Of a stretch of DNA of 64,000 nucleotides, positions 1-8,711 are shown in pieces. Numbering within the stretch: position 1 is the first letter of the stretch; the number at the start of each line of letters is the position of its first letter. The notes below the pieces were generated by a model. It was not told where the DNA came from and did no database searches. It saw only the letters and a list, made by a program, of their open reading frames with translations. This DNA comes from Nucisporomicrobium flavum. GTDB lineage: Bacteria > Actinomycetota > Actinomycetes > Mycobacteriales > Micromonosporaceae. The stretch covers positions 1 through 64,000 of the forward strand of contig NZ_JADMLH010000007.1 in the NCBI RefSeq assembly GCF_016464385.1, in the 5' to 3' direction. The position numbers and the translations under genes were made by a program.

Positions 1-6
1 GGCCAC

Positions 7-61
7 GAGGTCTCCGGTATGAAGTTCTTGCTTGGTCGCAGAACCAGATACCGGAGACCTC
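7..61. repeat. Long two-tier hairpin at the window edge
   Basis: Perfect 14-bp inverted arms (GAGGTCTCCGGTAT at 7-20 and its complement at 48-61) enclose a second 5-bp stem (GTTCT 24-28 / AGAAC 40-44) with an 11-nt loop. No T-run follows on either strand, so a classical intrinsic terminator is not obvious, although actinobacterial terminators often lack one. It could be a bidirectional terminator for the TRIC gene (stop at 124) and an unseen gene to the left, or the end of a small mobile or structured element. The left flank lies outside the window. Confidence 0.6.
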
Positions 62-123
62 TTCAGTTATCGACCACCGCCACGCCGCAACTTCAGATCT
101 CGGCGGGGCTTATGAAACACGCC

Positions 124-753
124 TTAGTCGCGCGGCACCCCGGGCGGCTTCGGCGCGTCCAGGCCGAAGTGCAGGCCGGCCACCCGGATCGTGAAGCACA
201 CCGCGGCCGCCCACATCGCCACCGGCACCTCCAGCAGGCGGCGTACGTCGGCGGCGTCGGCCGCGACGACCAGGGCCGCCCCGGCCAGCGCGGGGATGGC
301 GTACAGGCCGCTGCTGAGCACGCTGGGCAGCCGCCGCACGAGCACGTCGCGCAGGGTGCCGCCACCCACCCCGGTGACCGCACCCAGGATGATCGCCTGC
401 ACCGGGCCCATGCCCGACGCGAGCGCCTTGCCGGCGCCGGTGACCGCGAACAGGGCCAGCCCGGCGGCGTCCAGCACGTCGATCGACCTGCTGAACCGGT
501 TGAGACCCCGGCCGAACAGGAAGGCGAGCAGGCCACCGGCGGCCGCCACCGTGAGGTAGCGCCAATCGGCGAACGCGGCCGGCGGTACGGCGCCCAGCAG
601 CACGTCGCGCATGATGCCGCCGCCCACCGCCGTGACCATGCCGAGGGTGACGACGCCGACGAGGTCGACCCGGGCCACCCGCACGGCGGTCAGCGCGCCG
701 TTCAGCGCGAAGGCGAAGGTCCCCACGAGATCGAGGAGGAGCAGCACCGGCAC
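124..753 (-). CDS. TRIC-type (UPF0126/YicG) cation channel protein
   Basis: A 209-aa integral membrane protein of the bacterial TRIC family (trimeric intracellular cation channel, UPF0126), which forms monovalent-cation pores in the inner membrane. Two homologous halves each carry the family signature Gly-Gly-Gly-x-x-Arg-Asp (residues about 44-50 and 130-136), and the length is normal. The GTG start at 753 lies 4 nt after the stop of the cytidylate-kinase-like gene and has no clear Shine-Dalgarno, which suggests translational coupling and one operon. Family assignment is firm; the physiological ion and role here are unknown. Confidence 0.85.
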   Translation of the reverse strand: MPVLLLLDLVGTFAFALNGALTAVRVARVDLVGVVTLGMVTAVGGGIMRDVLLGAVPPAAFADWRYLTVAAAGGLLAFLFGRGLNRFSRSIDVLDAAGLALFAVTGAGKALASGMGPVQAIILGAVTGVGGGTLRDVLVRRLPSVLSSGLYAIPALAGAALVVAADAADVRRLLEVPVAMWAAAVCFTIRVAGLHFGLDAPKPPGVPRD

Positions 754-757
754 CGGG

Positions 758-1372
758 TCAGGTCGCCGGCGCCGTCCGGGACGACTTCACGCGGCTGGCG
801 CCCACGATGATGTCGGCGCAGGCGTCCGGATCCAGGGTCGCGGTGTTGAGCACGAGGTCGTAGCGGGTCGGTTCGCGCGGATCCCAGCCGTACAGCCGGA
901 TCGACATGTCGGCGCGGACCGTGTCCTCGCGGCGCTGCCGCTTCGCCGCCCGCTCCGGGCTGATCCCGCCGGTACGGGCGGCCCGTGCCACGCGGTCGTC
1001 CACCGGCGCGTCGAGCCGTACGTGCAGCGCCCCCGGCCACGAGGCGAGGATCAGCGCCCCGTTGCGGCCCACGATCACCGCGCCGGCGCGGGCCGCCTCC
1101 AGGACCCAGCGGGTGTTGCTCAGCACCAGCTCGTGGTCGTCGCGCTGGGCCATCGCCACGGCCGGCCCCTCGAGGGCGGCGTACGAGCCACCCATGGCGG
1201 AGAAGACGCGGGACAGCAGGCCGTCGTCGTCCGGTTTCGGGAGGCCCTCCAGCTCCTCGGAGGAGAAGGCCTGGGCGTGGAACGTCACCCCGAGCGCCGC
1301 GGCGACCCGTGGGCCGACGTCCTGGGCGCCGGAGCCGTACGACTCGAAGATCGTTACGACGGGCGGGGACAT
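758..1372 (-). CDS. Cytidylate kinase-like family protein
   Basis: A 204-aa protein of the cytidylate-kinase-like group (P-loop nucleotide kinase fold). Visible are a degenerate N-terminal P-loop (YGSGAQDVG, residues about 10-18), a central GRNGALIL strand-turn typical of the group, and an Arg-rich lid (RVARAART, AAKRQRRED). Substrate is unproven; members are usually annotated only by fold. The frame stays open upstream to 1705, but ATG 1372 is preceded by a strong GGAGGAGG site and gives the family length, so I chose it. It is the first gene of a two-gene operon with the TRIC channel and is divergent from uidA. Confidence 0.75.
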   Translation of the reverse strand: MSPPVVTIFESYGSGAQDVGPRVAAALGVTFHAQAFSSEELEGLPKPDDDGLLSRVFSAMGGSYAALEGPAVAMAQRDDHELVLSNTRWVLEAARAGAVIVGRNGALILASWPGALHVRLDAPVDDRVARAARTGGISPERAAKRQRREDTVRADMSIRLYGWDPREPTRYDLVLNTATLDPDACADIIVGASRVKSSRTAPAT

Positions 1373-1454
1373 GACACCTCCTCCGCGGGACGCATGAGTC
1401 CGGCCCCATCGTGCGCCGCGTGACCCCCGGCCGCAAGCGCGGCGCATACCAGCG

Positions 1455-1478
1455 GGCAACAGATGGCAATTCGTTGAC
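1455..1478 (+). promoter_or_regulatory. 24-bp hexuronide-regulon element, uidA copy
   Basis: GGCAA at 1455, GGCAA again exactly 10 bp later at 1465, then N4 and TTGAC at 1474. The same architecture and orientation recur before the second GPH symporter (11060-11083), before uxaC (22066-22089) and, on the minus strand, before the ABC operon (22055-22032). The element ends 63 bp before the uidA start. The inner GGCAA-N4-TTGMC part is palindromic, as expected for a LacI-family operator; two LacI genes lie in the same cluster. Which protein binds is inference. Confidence 0.65.
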
Positions 1479-1541
1479 CGCGATCTACCGTGACGCGCCC
1501 AATGGAGAGGACACTCGACCGCGAACTCATGGAGGCCCACC

Positions 1542-3317
1542 GTGCTTCGACCCCAGGACACCGCCACCCGTGAGCGCAAGCGCCTCGACGGCCTCTGGCG
1601 CTTCGCGCTCGACCCGGCCGGTGCGGGGCGCGCCGGGCGATGGTTCGCCGGCCCGCTGGCCGATGCCCGCGAGATGGCCGTGCCGGCCAGCTTCAACGAC
1701 ATCACCGCCGATCCCGCGGTGCGCGACTACTTCGGTGACGTGTGGTACCAGACCGAGGTACGGGTGCCACGCGGCTGGGACGGCCGGCGGATCGTGCTGC
1801 ACTTCGAATCCGCCACGCACCGCGCCACGGTCTGGGTCGGCGACGCGGAGGTGGTCTCGCACGAGGGCGGCTACACGCCGTTCGCCGCGGACGTCACCGA
1901 GCACGTCGGCGCCGGAGAACTCGCCCGGATCACCGTGCTGGTCAACAACACGCTGAGCTTCCAGTCGATCCCGCCGGGGGTCATCGAGCAGACGCCGGCC
2001 GGGCCGCGGCAGCGCTATTGGCACGACTTCTTCAACTACGCCGGCATTCACCGGCCCGTCTGGCTCTACCAGACCCATCCGCTGCACCTCACCGACGTCA
2101 CCGTCGTGACCGGACTGGACGGCGCCGACGGCATCGTCGAGTACGCGACCGAGGCCAGCGCCGCCGCCACGACCCGGGTGGTGTTGCGCGACGCGGCCGG
2201 CCGCACGGTGGCCGAGGGCTCCGGGGCGAGCGGGAAGCTGACCGTCCCCGGCGCGCACCGGTGGGCCCCCGGCGACGGCTACCTCTACGACCTGGAGGTG
2301 CAGCTCGCCGACGGGGACGGGTCCCTCGTGGACAGTTACCACCAGAGCGTGGGCATCCGTACGGTCAAGGTCAGCGGCAACCGGTTCCTGATCAACGGCG
2401 AGCCGTTCCACTTCACCGGGTTCGGCAAGCACGAGGACCTGCCGGTGATCGGCAAGGGGCACAACGACGCGTTCATGGTGCACGACTTCGAGCTGCTGCG
2501 CTGGATCGGCGCGAACTCGTTCCGGACGTCGCACTACCCGTACTCGGAGGAGGTCCTCGACGCCGCGGACCGGCACGGCATCGTGCTCATCGACGAGACG
2601 GCGGCCGTCGGCCTCAACATGGGCCTCGGCGGCGGGATCTTCGGCTCCCAGGGCTACACCACGTTCAGCCCCGACACGATCAACGACGCGTCCCGCGAGG
2701 TCCACGCCCAGGCGATCCGCGAGCTGGTGGCGCGGGACAAGAACCACCCGAGCGTCGTGCTCTGGTCGATCGCCAACGAGCCGGAGAGCGACACCGAGGG
2801 CGCCGAGAACTACTTCCGGCCGCTGTTCGACCTGACCCGGGAGCTGGACCCCAGCAGGCCGGTCGGCTTCGTCAACGTGATGCTCGCGCCGTACGGCAAG
2901 TGCCGGGTGTCGCAGTTCGCCGACGTCCTCATGCTCAACCGCTACTACGGCTGGTACGTCAACACCGGCGACCTACCCGCCGCCGAGCAGGCCTGGGAGG
3001 AGGAGCTGCGCGGCTGGGCGAGCGAGAACAAGCCCATCATCATCACCGAGTACGGCGCCGACACGTACCCCGGCCTGCACGCCTTCGGCAACCAGCCGTG
3101 GACCGAGGAGTACCAGGTCGAGTACCTGGACATGAACCACCGGGTCTTCGACCGGATCGACGCGGTCGTGGGCGAGCACGTCTGGAACTTCGCGGACTTC
3201 GCCACCACCTCCGGCGTGATGCGGGTGGGCGGCAACAAGAAGGGCGTGTTCACCCGGGACCGGCAACCCAAGGCCGCGGCCTTCGCCCTGCGACGCCGCT
3301 GGCGCAAGGACGTGTGA
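1542..3317 (+). CDS. uidA: Beta-glucuronidase, GH2 family
   Basis: A 591-aa glycoside hydrolase family 2 enzyme releasing D-glucuronate from beta-glucuronides. Domain order is sugar-binding jelly roll, immunoglobulin-like domain, TIM barrel. The acid/base Glu lies in SIANEPES (residue 413) and the nucleophile Glu in ITEYGAD (residue 503), matching the E. coli enzyme closely. The C-terminal N-K-K-G stretch supplies the Asn-x-Lys motif that recognises the uronate carboxylate, separating true glucuronidases from galactosidases. There is no signal peptide, so it acts in the cytoplasm on imported glucuronides. GTG 1542 follows GGAGG. The stop overlaps the next gene (GTGA), coupling it to a GPH symporter. 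Confidence 0.95.
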   Translation: MLRPQDTATRERKRLDGLWRFALDPAGAGRAGRWFAGPLADAREMAVPASFNDITADPAVRDYFGDVWYQTEVRVPRGWDGRRIVLHFESATHRATVWVGDAEVVSHEGGYTPFAADVTEHVGAGELARITVLVNNTLSFQSIPPGVIEQTPAGPRQRYWHDFFNYAGIHRPVWLYQTHPLHLTDVTVVTGLDGADGIVEYATEASAAATTRVVLRDAAGRTVAEGSGASGKLTVPGAHRWAPGDGYLYDLEVQLADGDGSLVDSYHQSVGIRTVKVSGNRFLINGEPFHFTGFGKHEDLPVIGKGHNDAFMVHDFELLRWIGANSFRTSHYPYSEEVLDAADRHGIVLIDETAAVGLNMGLGGGIFGSQGYTTFSPDTINDASREVHAQAIRELVARDKNHPSVVLWSIANEPESDTEGAENYFRPLFDLTRELDPSRPVGFVNVMLAPYGKCRVSQFADVLMLNRYYGWYVNTGDLPAAEQAWEEELRGWASENKPIIITEYGADTYPGLHAFGNQPWTEEYQVEYLDMNHRVFDRIDAVVGEHVWNFADFATTSGVMRVGGNKKGVFTRDRQPKAAAFALRRRWRKDV

Positions 3318-4726
3318 GCGCGGTGAGCGCCACGATCGCCGCGCCGGCCACGACCGCCCGCAAGCTGGGTGCCGCGCAGTTCCTCGGGTACGCCGCGGGC
3401 GACGCGGCGAACAACCTGGCGTTCTCGATGACGTCGTTCTTCCTGCTGATCTACTACACCGACGTGGTGGGGATCAGCGCCGCCGCCGCGGGCACGCTCT
3501 TCCTGGTCATCCGGATCTGGGACGGCTTCGCCGACGTTTTCGCCGGGCGGGTCGTGGACCGGACGATGACCCGGTGGGGCAAGTTCCGCCCGTTCTTCAT
3601 CTTCGCCGGTCCGCCGGTGCTGCTGCTGAGCGTCGCCACGTTCACCGTGCCGGGATTGTTCGACAGTCACGGGGCCTCCCTGGTCGCGGCGTACGTCACG
3701 TACGGGCTGCTGGGGCTGGCGTACAGCCTGGTGAACATCCCGTACGGCTCGCTGGCCGCCGCCATGACGCAGCGCCCGGACGAGCGGGCCAAGCTGGCGA
3801 GCTTCCGGATGATCGGCACGGCCGTCACCACGATCATGCTGGCCTTCGTCGTCTCGCCGCAGATTCAGCAGTACCGCGGTGACCCGGACGGCTTCCAACG
3901 CTCGCTGCTGATCACCACGGCCGTCTTCACGGTCATCGGCTTCGCGCTGTACCTGTTCCTGTTCAGCACCGCCCGCGAGTCGGTGCAGCGCGACGTCGCG
4001 CAGGTCAGCGCCCGGCAGAGCTTCGGCACGCTGCGCGGCAACAAGCCGCTGATCATGCTCTGCCTGTCATCGCTGGCGTTCCTGACCGCGCTGTTCTCGC
4101 TGCAGACCGTGCAGGTGTACTACGCCCGCGACGTGCTGGGAAACGCCGAGCTGCTCACGGCACTGACCGTGCTCAGCGTGGGAGCCATCTTCATCGTGGC
4201 GCCGCTGACGCCCCGGATCGTCCGCGCGATCGGCAAGAAGCGGGCGTTCCTGTCCTTCGGCGCCGTCGGGCTGCTGGCCGGCGTGGGCATCTCGGTGTCA
4301 CCGCCGGGCACGCCCTGGGTGTCGATGACGTTCTTCGGCATCATGGGCGTCTCCACGGCCGGCATCAACACGCTCATGTGGGCGCTGGAGGCCGACACCG
4401 TCGAGTACGGAGAGTGGCGCACCGGCGTGCGTACCGAGGGCATCACGTACGCCCTGTTCTCCTTCACCCGCAAACTCGGCCAGGCCGTCGGCGGGGCGGT
4501 GGCCGCCTTCGCGATCGCCCTCGGCGGCTATGTCGGCGGCTCCGCGACCCAGAGCCAGGGCGCGCTGGACGCCATCCGGTACGCGTCCGGGTTCATCCCG
4601 GTCGTGTTCATCGTGATCGGGATGCTGATCTTCTTCCGGTACCCGCTGACCGAGCGGACGTTCGCCGCGATGGTGGCCGAGACGCAGGCCCGCCGCCTGG
4701 CCGCCGCGGCCCGCCCGGCGCCCTGA
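3314..4726 (+). CDS. GPH-family (glycoside-pentoside-hexuronide) symporter
   Basis: A 470-aa, about 12-TM MFS-type transporter of the glycoside-pentoside-hexuronide:cation symporter family. The characteristic N-terminal GYAAGDAANN and YYTDVVG segments, the loop VVDRTMTRWGKFRPF, and the mid-C-terminal EADTVEYGEWRTGVRTEG motif are all present. Its place directly behind uidA, overlapping its stop at GTGA, makes a glucuronide the likely substrate. The open frame extends far upstream inside uidA, but homology begins just after GTG 3314; GTG 3323 is a possible alternative. It is a paralogue of the symporter at 11116-12540. Confidence 0.9.
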   Translation: MSAVSATIAAPATTARKLGAAQFLGYAAGDAANNLAFSMTSFFLLIYYTDVVGISAAAAGTLFLVIRIWDGFADVFAGRVVDRTMTRWGKFRPFFIFAGPPVLLLSVATFTVPGLFDSHGASLVAAYVTYGLLGLAYSLVNIPYGSLAAAMTQRPDERAKLASFRMIGTAVTTIMLAFVVSPQIQQYRGDPDGFQRSLLITTAVFTVIGFALYLFLFSTARESVQRDVAQVSARQSFGTLRGNKPLIMLCLSSLAFLTALFSLQTVQVYYARDVLGNAELLTALTVLSVGAIFIVAPLTPRIVRAIGKKRAFLSFGAVGLLAGVGISVSPPGTPWVSMTFFGIMGVSTAGINTLMWALEADTVEYGEWRTGVRTEGITYALFSFTRKLGQAVGGAVAAFAIALGGYVGGSATQSQGALDAIRYASGFIPVVFIVIGMLIFFRYPLTERTFAAMVAETQARRLAAAARPAP

Positions 4727-4733
4727 CCGCGGG

Positions 4734-5492
4734 TCACGCCTTGTCCGGAGGCTGCTGCAGGAACGGCGCGATCAGGTCCATGGGCAGCGGGAAGACGACG
4801 GTGGTCCGCTGGTCGCCGCCGATCTCGAGCAGCGTCTGCAGGTAGCGCAGCTGCAGCGCCGACGGGCTGGCGGACAGGATGTGGGAGGCGTCGTGCAGCG
4901 CCTGCGCGGCCTCGTGCTCGCCGGTGGCGTTGATGACCTTGGCCCGCCGCTCGCGTTCGGCCTCGGCCTGGCGGGCCATGGCGCGCTGCATCGCCTCGGG
5001 GATCTCGACGTCCTTGATCTCCACCGTGGTGACCTTGATGCCCCACGGCTCGGTCTGCTCGTCGACGATCTTGCGGATGCTCTCGTTGAGCTCCTCGCGC
5101 TCGGCGAGCAGCGTGTCGAGGTCGGCGTGCCCCAGGACGCTGCGCAGGGTGGTCTGCGCGATCTGCGAGGTGGCGACCGGGTAGGACTCGACCTCGACGA
5201 TCGCCTTGACCGGATCGGTGACCCGGAAGTAGGCGACCGCGTTGACCCGGGCGGGCACGTTGTCGCGGGTGATCACCTCCTGCGGCGGGATGGTCAGCGT
5301 GATCGTGCGCAGCGGCACCCGTTCCATCCGGTCGATCAGCGGCAGCAGGAGCAGCGGCCCGGGACCGTGGGCGCCGCGCAGGCGGCCCAGCCGGAAGACG
5401 ACCGCGCGCTCGTACTCGCGCAGCACCCGGAGACCGCACAGCAGCACCACCGCCACCGCCAGCACGGCCGCGCCGATCCAGTAGCCGGTCAT
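4734..5492 (-). CDS. Slipin / stomatin-like SPFH membrane protein
   Basis: A 252-aa SPFH (band 7) protein. It has one N-terminal TM segment (about residues 4-24), then the band-7 domain with EYERAVVFRLGRL and the slipin-type PPQEVITRDNVP motif, then an Ala/Glu/Arg-rich helical region (MARQAEAERERRAKVINA) that drives oligomerisation in this family. Slipins scaffold membrane microdomains. No NfeD partner is adjacent, unlike many bacterial slipins. ATG 5492 overlaps the stop of the Cys-rich membrane gene (ATGA), making it the last gene of the norB operon and suggesting a role in membrane protein quality control around the respiratory enzyme (inference). Confidence 0.9.
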   Translation of the reverse strand: MTGYWIGAAVLAVAVVLLCGLRVLREYERAVVFRLGRLRGAHGPGPLLLLPLIDRMERVPLRTITLTIPPQEVITRDNVPARVNAVAYFRVTDPVKAIVEVESYPVATSQIAQTTLRSVLGHADLDTLLAEREELNESIRKIVDEQTEPWGIKVTTVEIKDVEIPEAMQRAMARQAEAERERRAKVINATGEHEAAQALHDASHILSASPSALQLRYLQTLLEIGGDQRTTVVFPLPMDLIAPFLQQPPDKA

Positions 5493-6205
5493 GTCGGATC
5501 CTCCTCGCCGTCGTCCGTCCCCGCCTCGCGGGTGGAACGGTAGCCCCGTGCCGTCGGTTGCCGGTCGAAGCCCCACGCCGTGCCCGTACGCCGCCGCGAC
5601 GGCGGCACCAGGTCCACGAGGACCGGTCCAGCGCTCCGGCCCGGGTTCTCCGCCGCCGGGTCCTCGGTGCCGCGGTGGCGCACGGTGGACACGTCCGGGA
5701 AGCCTGACGGCGTACGCCAGAAGTCGCGCGCCCAGCGCCACAGCAGCCAGCCGGTCAGCGCGCCGGCCGGGACGAGCACGGCCAGCTCCACCGGCCGGTG
5801 GAACGCCGCCAGGGCGGCCCCGACGAACGCCGCCGCGACCGCCGCCAGGGTGACGGACACCCCGCGGTGGAACCGGCCCGCCTCGGAGTGCGGCCAGCGG
5901 TCGATCGGCCGGACGATCTCGCGGCCGGTGTGCGAGCTGGTGCAGTCCGGCTTCGCCGGGCAGGCGTTGCACACCGTGGGCCGGGCCCGGTAGCGCACCA
6001 CCCGGCGCTCCCGGTCCACCTCGTGCGGCCACAGCGTCTCGTCCCGCGGGCACACCCACAGGTCGTGGTCCGGCTGGTAGGTGAACCCGGCCGTGCGGTA
6101 CCGGTCGGAGCGGACCGCGGCGTGCCGGGCCAGCCATTCCAGCCCGGCGGCGACCGCGACCATCAGCCCGGCGTACCCGGCGACGAGCAGGACCATCGGG
6201 TCCAC
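5489..6205 (-). CDS. Membrane protein with transposase-like Cys motif, norB operon
   Basis: A 238-aa protein. TM segment near the N terminus (MVLLVAGYAGLMVAVAAGL), then a soluble Cys domain with one Cys in LWVCPRDETLW and three in CNACPAKPDC, followed by TSSHTGREIVRP, then two TM segments (about residues 115-155) and a charged tail. The Cys stretch closely resembles the C-terminal zinc-binding part of DDE transposases, but no DDE catalytic core exists. Start GTG 6205 has GGGGGA nine bases upstream; ATG 6196 is the alternative. It lies between norB and the slipin, overlapping the latter, so a role linked to nitric oxide detoxification or metal/redox sensing is plausible but unproven. Confidence 0.7.
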   Translation of the reverse strand: MDPMVLLVAGYAGLMVAVAAGLEWLARHAAVRSDRYRTAGFTYQPDHDLWVCPRDETLWPHEVDRERRVVRYRARPTVCNACPAKPDCTSSHTGREIVRPIDRWPHSEAGRFHRGVSVTLAAVAAAFVGAALAAFHRPVELAVLVPAGALTGWLLWRWARDFWRTPSGFPDVSTVRHRGTEDPAAENPGRSAGPVLVDLVPPSRRRTGTAWGFDRQPTARGYRSTREAGTDDGEEDPT

Positions 6206-6210
6206 GGCCG

Positions 6211-8577
6211 TCAGTCCCCCGCGCTGGTGGTGGACGACGCGCCGGAGGCCTCCCGCTGGCGGCCGTCCTCGCTCGGCACGGTGATGTCGGTGAACAGCAT
6301 GTCCTCCGGCTCGTCCAGCGTGGTCCGGCGGCGCAGGCTGTGCCGTACCCCGAGGTAGCAGATCCACAGGAACGGCAGCGCTCCGCCCACGATGAACACC
6401 ACGTCGCCCGGCAGCCGCAGCCACTCGAAGACGCTGTTGGTGGGGTTGGTGACGTACTCCAGCGTGCGGGCCGCGTGGTAGCCGGAGTCGACCGACTTGT
6501 ACAGCTGCAGGATGCCCACCGGCAGCAGCGTGGCGAAGCACATCCACAGCAGACCGAGGTTGGCCGACCAGAACGAGATCTTCGCCAGCCGCTCCGGCCA
6601 GTGCTGCTCCGGGATGAGGTAGCGCAGGCAGAACAGGGCCAGGCCCATGGCGAGCATGCCGTACACGCCCATCATCGCCGCGTGTCCGTGGTTGGCGGTC
6701 AGCGCCGTACCGATCTCGTAGTACGACACCACCGGCAGGTTGATGAGGAAGCCGAAGATCCCGGCGCCGACGAAGTTCCAGAAGCCGACGGCGACGAGGA
6801 ACATCACCGCCCACCGGTGCGGGAACGGCGTGGCCGACTTGCCCTCCTGGCGCGAGCCGAGCTGCAGGAAGCTCCACGCCTCCACGGTCAGGAAGGTGAG
6901 CGGGATGACCTCGGCGGCGGAGAAGAACGCGCCCAGGGCCATGTGCTCCGCCGGCTCGCCCGAGAAGTACAGGTGGTGCATGGTGCCGATGACGCCACCC
7001 GCGGAGTACAGCAGCACGTCGAGGTAGATGACGGTCAGCGCGACGCGCTCGCGGATGACGCCGAGCATCACGAAGATGTACGCCACCATGACGGTGGTGA
7101 ACAGCTCCAGGAAGTCCTCGACCCACAGGTGGACCACCCAGAAGCGCCAGAAGTCCGCGTGGGTGAAGTTGTCACCGCTGTCGACGAGCAGGCCGACCGC
7201 GTAGAAGGCCGGGATCGCCAGGGCCGCGAGGAAGAACAGCCACGGCATGTTGCCCATGTGGTCGCGGGCCAGCCGGACCCGCAGACCCCGGAACAGGATC
7301 GCCGCCCAGATGAAGAGGCCGAGCGTGAGCAGCACCTGCCACGCCCGGGCCAGGTCGAGGTACTCGAAGCCCTGGCTCTGGAAGAACGAGCCGGGCGAGG
7401 AGAACACCCCGTGGATGCTCAGCCCCTCACCGATCAGGCTGCCGAACACCACCAGTGCCACCGCGCCCAGCAGCACGTAGGCCAGCACGTTCTGCCGCTT
7501 GGGCTCGCGGCCCGCGATGATCGGAGCCAGGAAGATGCCCGCGGCCAGGAACGCCGCCGACACCCAGAACAGCGCGAGCTGCAGGTGCCACGTCCGCACC
7601 AGGTTGTACGGCAGCAGCCGGGCCAGGTCGATGCCGAAGAAGCTGGTCACGTCGGCGCGGTAGTGCTCGCTCGCCGCCCCGAGCAGCGTCTGCACCAGGA
7701 AGAGCAGGCCGACGACGAGGAAGAACCAGGCGGTGGCCCGCTGCGCCGGGGTCAGCGTGACCGCGTCGGGGCTGCGGAACGACAGGGTGTCCGCCTGGCG
7801 GCCGCGCCAGCCCAGCCGGTCGCCCCAGCGGCCGAACACCGCGAACAGGGCCCCGATCCCGGCCAGCAACGCGATCAGCGACAGGACGCTCCACACCACC
7901 ACGTTCGCCGTGGGCTTGTTGCCGACCAACGGCTCCGGCGGCCAGTTGTTGGTGTACGAGTAGTCCTTGCCCGGCCGTTCCGTCGACGCCGCCCACGCGG
8001 ACCACGAGAAGAACGCCGTCAATTGCCGGATCTCGGCCGGATCGGTGATCGCCTTCGGCCGCAGGCCCTTGCTGGTGTCGTCGGCGCCGAAGAACTGCCC
8101 GTAGTAGGCGACGTTCTCGTCGAATGCGACGGCCTGTTCCGGGGTGACCGTCAATGTCCGCGTCGCCTCGTCGTACCGGTTCTCGCGGAAGTCCTGGATC
8201 ACCCGCTGCGCGACGGTGTCCGACCCGCCGCCGCCGAGCTGGCGGGTCACGGATTCGGCCGCCCGGTGCAGGTAGTCGTCGGTGAAGTCGGGGCCCAGGT
8301 ACGCGCCGTGGCCGAAGATGGAGCCGTACTCCATCAGGCCGTTGTGCAGGAAGACCTGCTGGCCGCGGCTGACCTCTGCCCCGGTGTACAGCACCCGGCC
8401 GTCGGCGCTCACGACCCGGTCCGGGATCGGCGGCTCCGCGGTGTAGGTGCGATAGGCCAGCAGGCCCATCACCGCGAATCCGAAGAGCATCACCAGGGCG
8501 ACGGCCTGAATCCAGGCCTTGCTCACCAGCAAAGGACGACGACCCGTACCCCCGGGCCTTTCACGGACAGCGGTCAC
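6211..8577 (-). CDS. norB: Quinol-dependent nitric-oxide reductase (qNOR)
   Basis: A 788-aa single-subunit qNOR reducing NO to N2O with quinol electrons in the cytoplasmic membrane. An N-terminal TM helix and an extended cytochrome-c-like periplasmic domain without haem-binding CxxCH (SRGQQVFLHNGLMEYGSIFGHG) precede a 12-TM haem-copper-oxidase-type core with conserved His residues (RTWHLQLALFW, HLWVEDFLELF, HHLYFSGEP, NHGHAAMMGVYG). Length is that of the family. GTG 8577 follows GGAGGTGTC. First gene of a three-gene operon. In non-denitrifying actinomycetes it is usually an NO-detoxifying enzyme. No FNR/NnrR box (TTGAT-N4-ATCAA) was seen upstream. Confidence 0.95.
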   Translation of the reverse strand: MTAVRERPGGTGRRPLLVSKAWIQAVALVMLFGFAVMGLLAYRTYTAEPPIPDRVVSADGRVLYTGAEVSRGQQVFLHNGLMEYGSIFGHGAYLGPDFTDDYLHRAAESVTRQLGGGGSDTVAQRVIQDFRENRYDEATRTLTVTPEQAVAFDENVAYYGQFFGADDTSKGLRPKAITDPAEIRQLTAFFSWSAWAASTERPGKDYSYTNNWPPEPLVGNKPTANVVVWSVLSLIALLAGIGALFAVFGRWGDRLGWRGRQADTLSFRSPDAVTLTPAQRATAWFFLVVGLLFLVQTLLGAASEHYRADVTSFFGIDLARLLPYNLVRTWHLQLALFWVSAAFLAAGIFLAPIIAGREPKRQNVLAYVLLGAVALVVFGSLIGEGLSIHGVFSSPGSFFQSQGFEYLDLARAWQVLLTLGLFIWAAILFRGLRVRLARDHMGNMPWLFFLAALAIPAFYAVGLLVDSGDNFTHADFWRFWVVHLWVEDFLELFTTVMVAYIFVMLGVIRERVALTVIYLDVLLYSAGGVIGTMHHLYFSGEPAEHMALGAFFSAAEVIPLTFLTVEAWSFLQLGSRQEGKSATPFPHRWAVMFLVAVGFWNFVGAGIFGFLINLPVVSYYEIGTALTANHGHAAMMGVYGMLAMGLALFCLRYLIPEQHWPERLAKISFWSANLGLLWMCFATLLPVGILQLYKSVDSGYHAARTLEYVTNPTNSVFEWLRLPGDVVFIVGGALPFLWICYLGVRHSLRRRTTLDEPEDMLFTDITVPSEDGRQREASGASSTTSAGD

Positions 8578-8711
8578 GACACCTCCAGAATGCGCGCGCT
8601 CGTCTCATGCAAGCACAACAAAGGACGGTGCCGCGCCGGTGAACCCGATCGAGTCCAGAATGTTTTCCAGACCTTCCCCCTGCCATCGGGACATAGTCAC
8701 TGCTCGATTGG

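Noticed and set aside
1742..3313. In-frame extension of the first symporter by more than 500 codons into uidA
   Set aside because: It is the +2 frame of uidA with no homology; the GPH family begins at 3314.
5489..6205. Transposase fragment or insertion sequence remnant
   Set aside because: There is no DDE core, no terminal inverted repeats, and the gene is an intact TM protein co-translated with its neighbours.
8584..8662. Direct repeat TCCAGAATG (8584-8592 and 8654-8662) as an NO-regulator site before norB
   Set aside because: One copy overlaps the ribosome site of norB and the motif resembles no known NsrR or NnrR box; 9 bp is compatible with chance.
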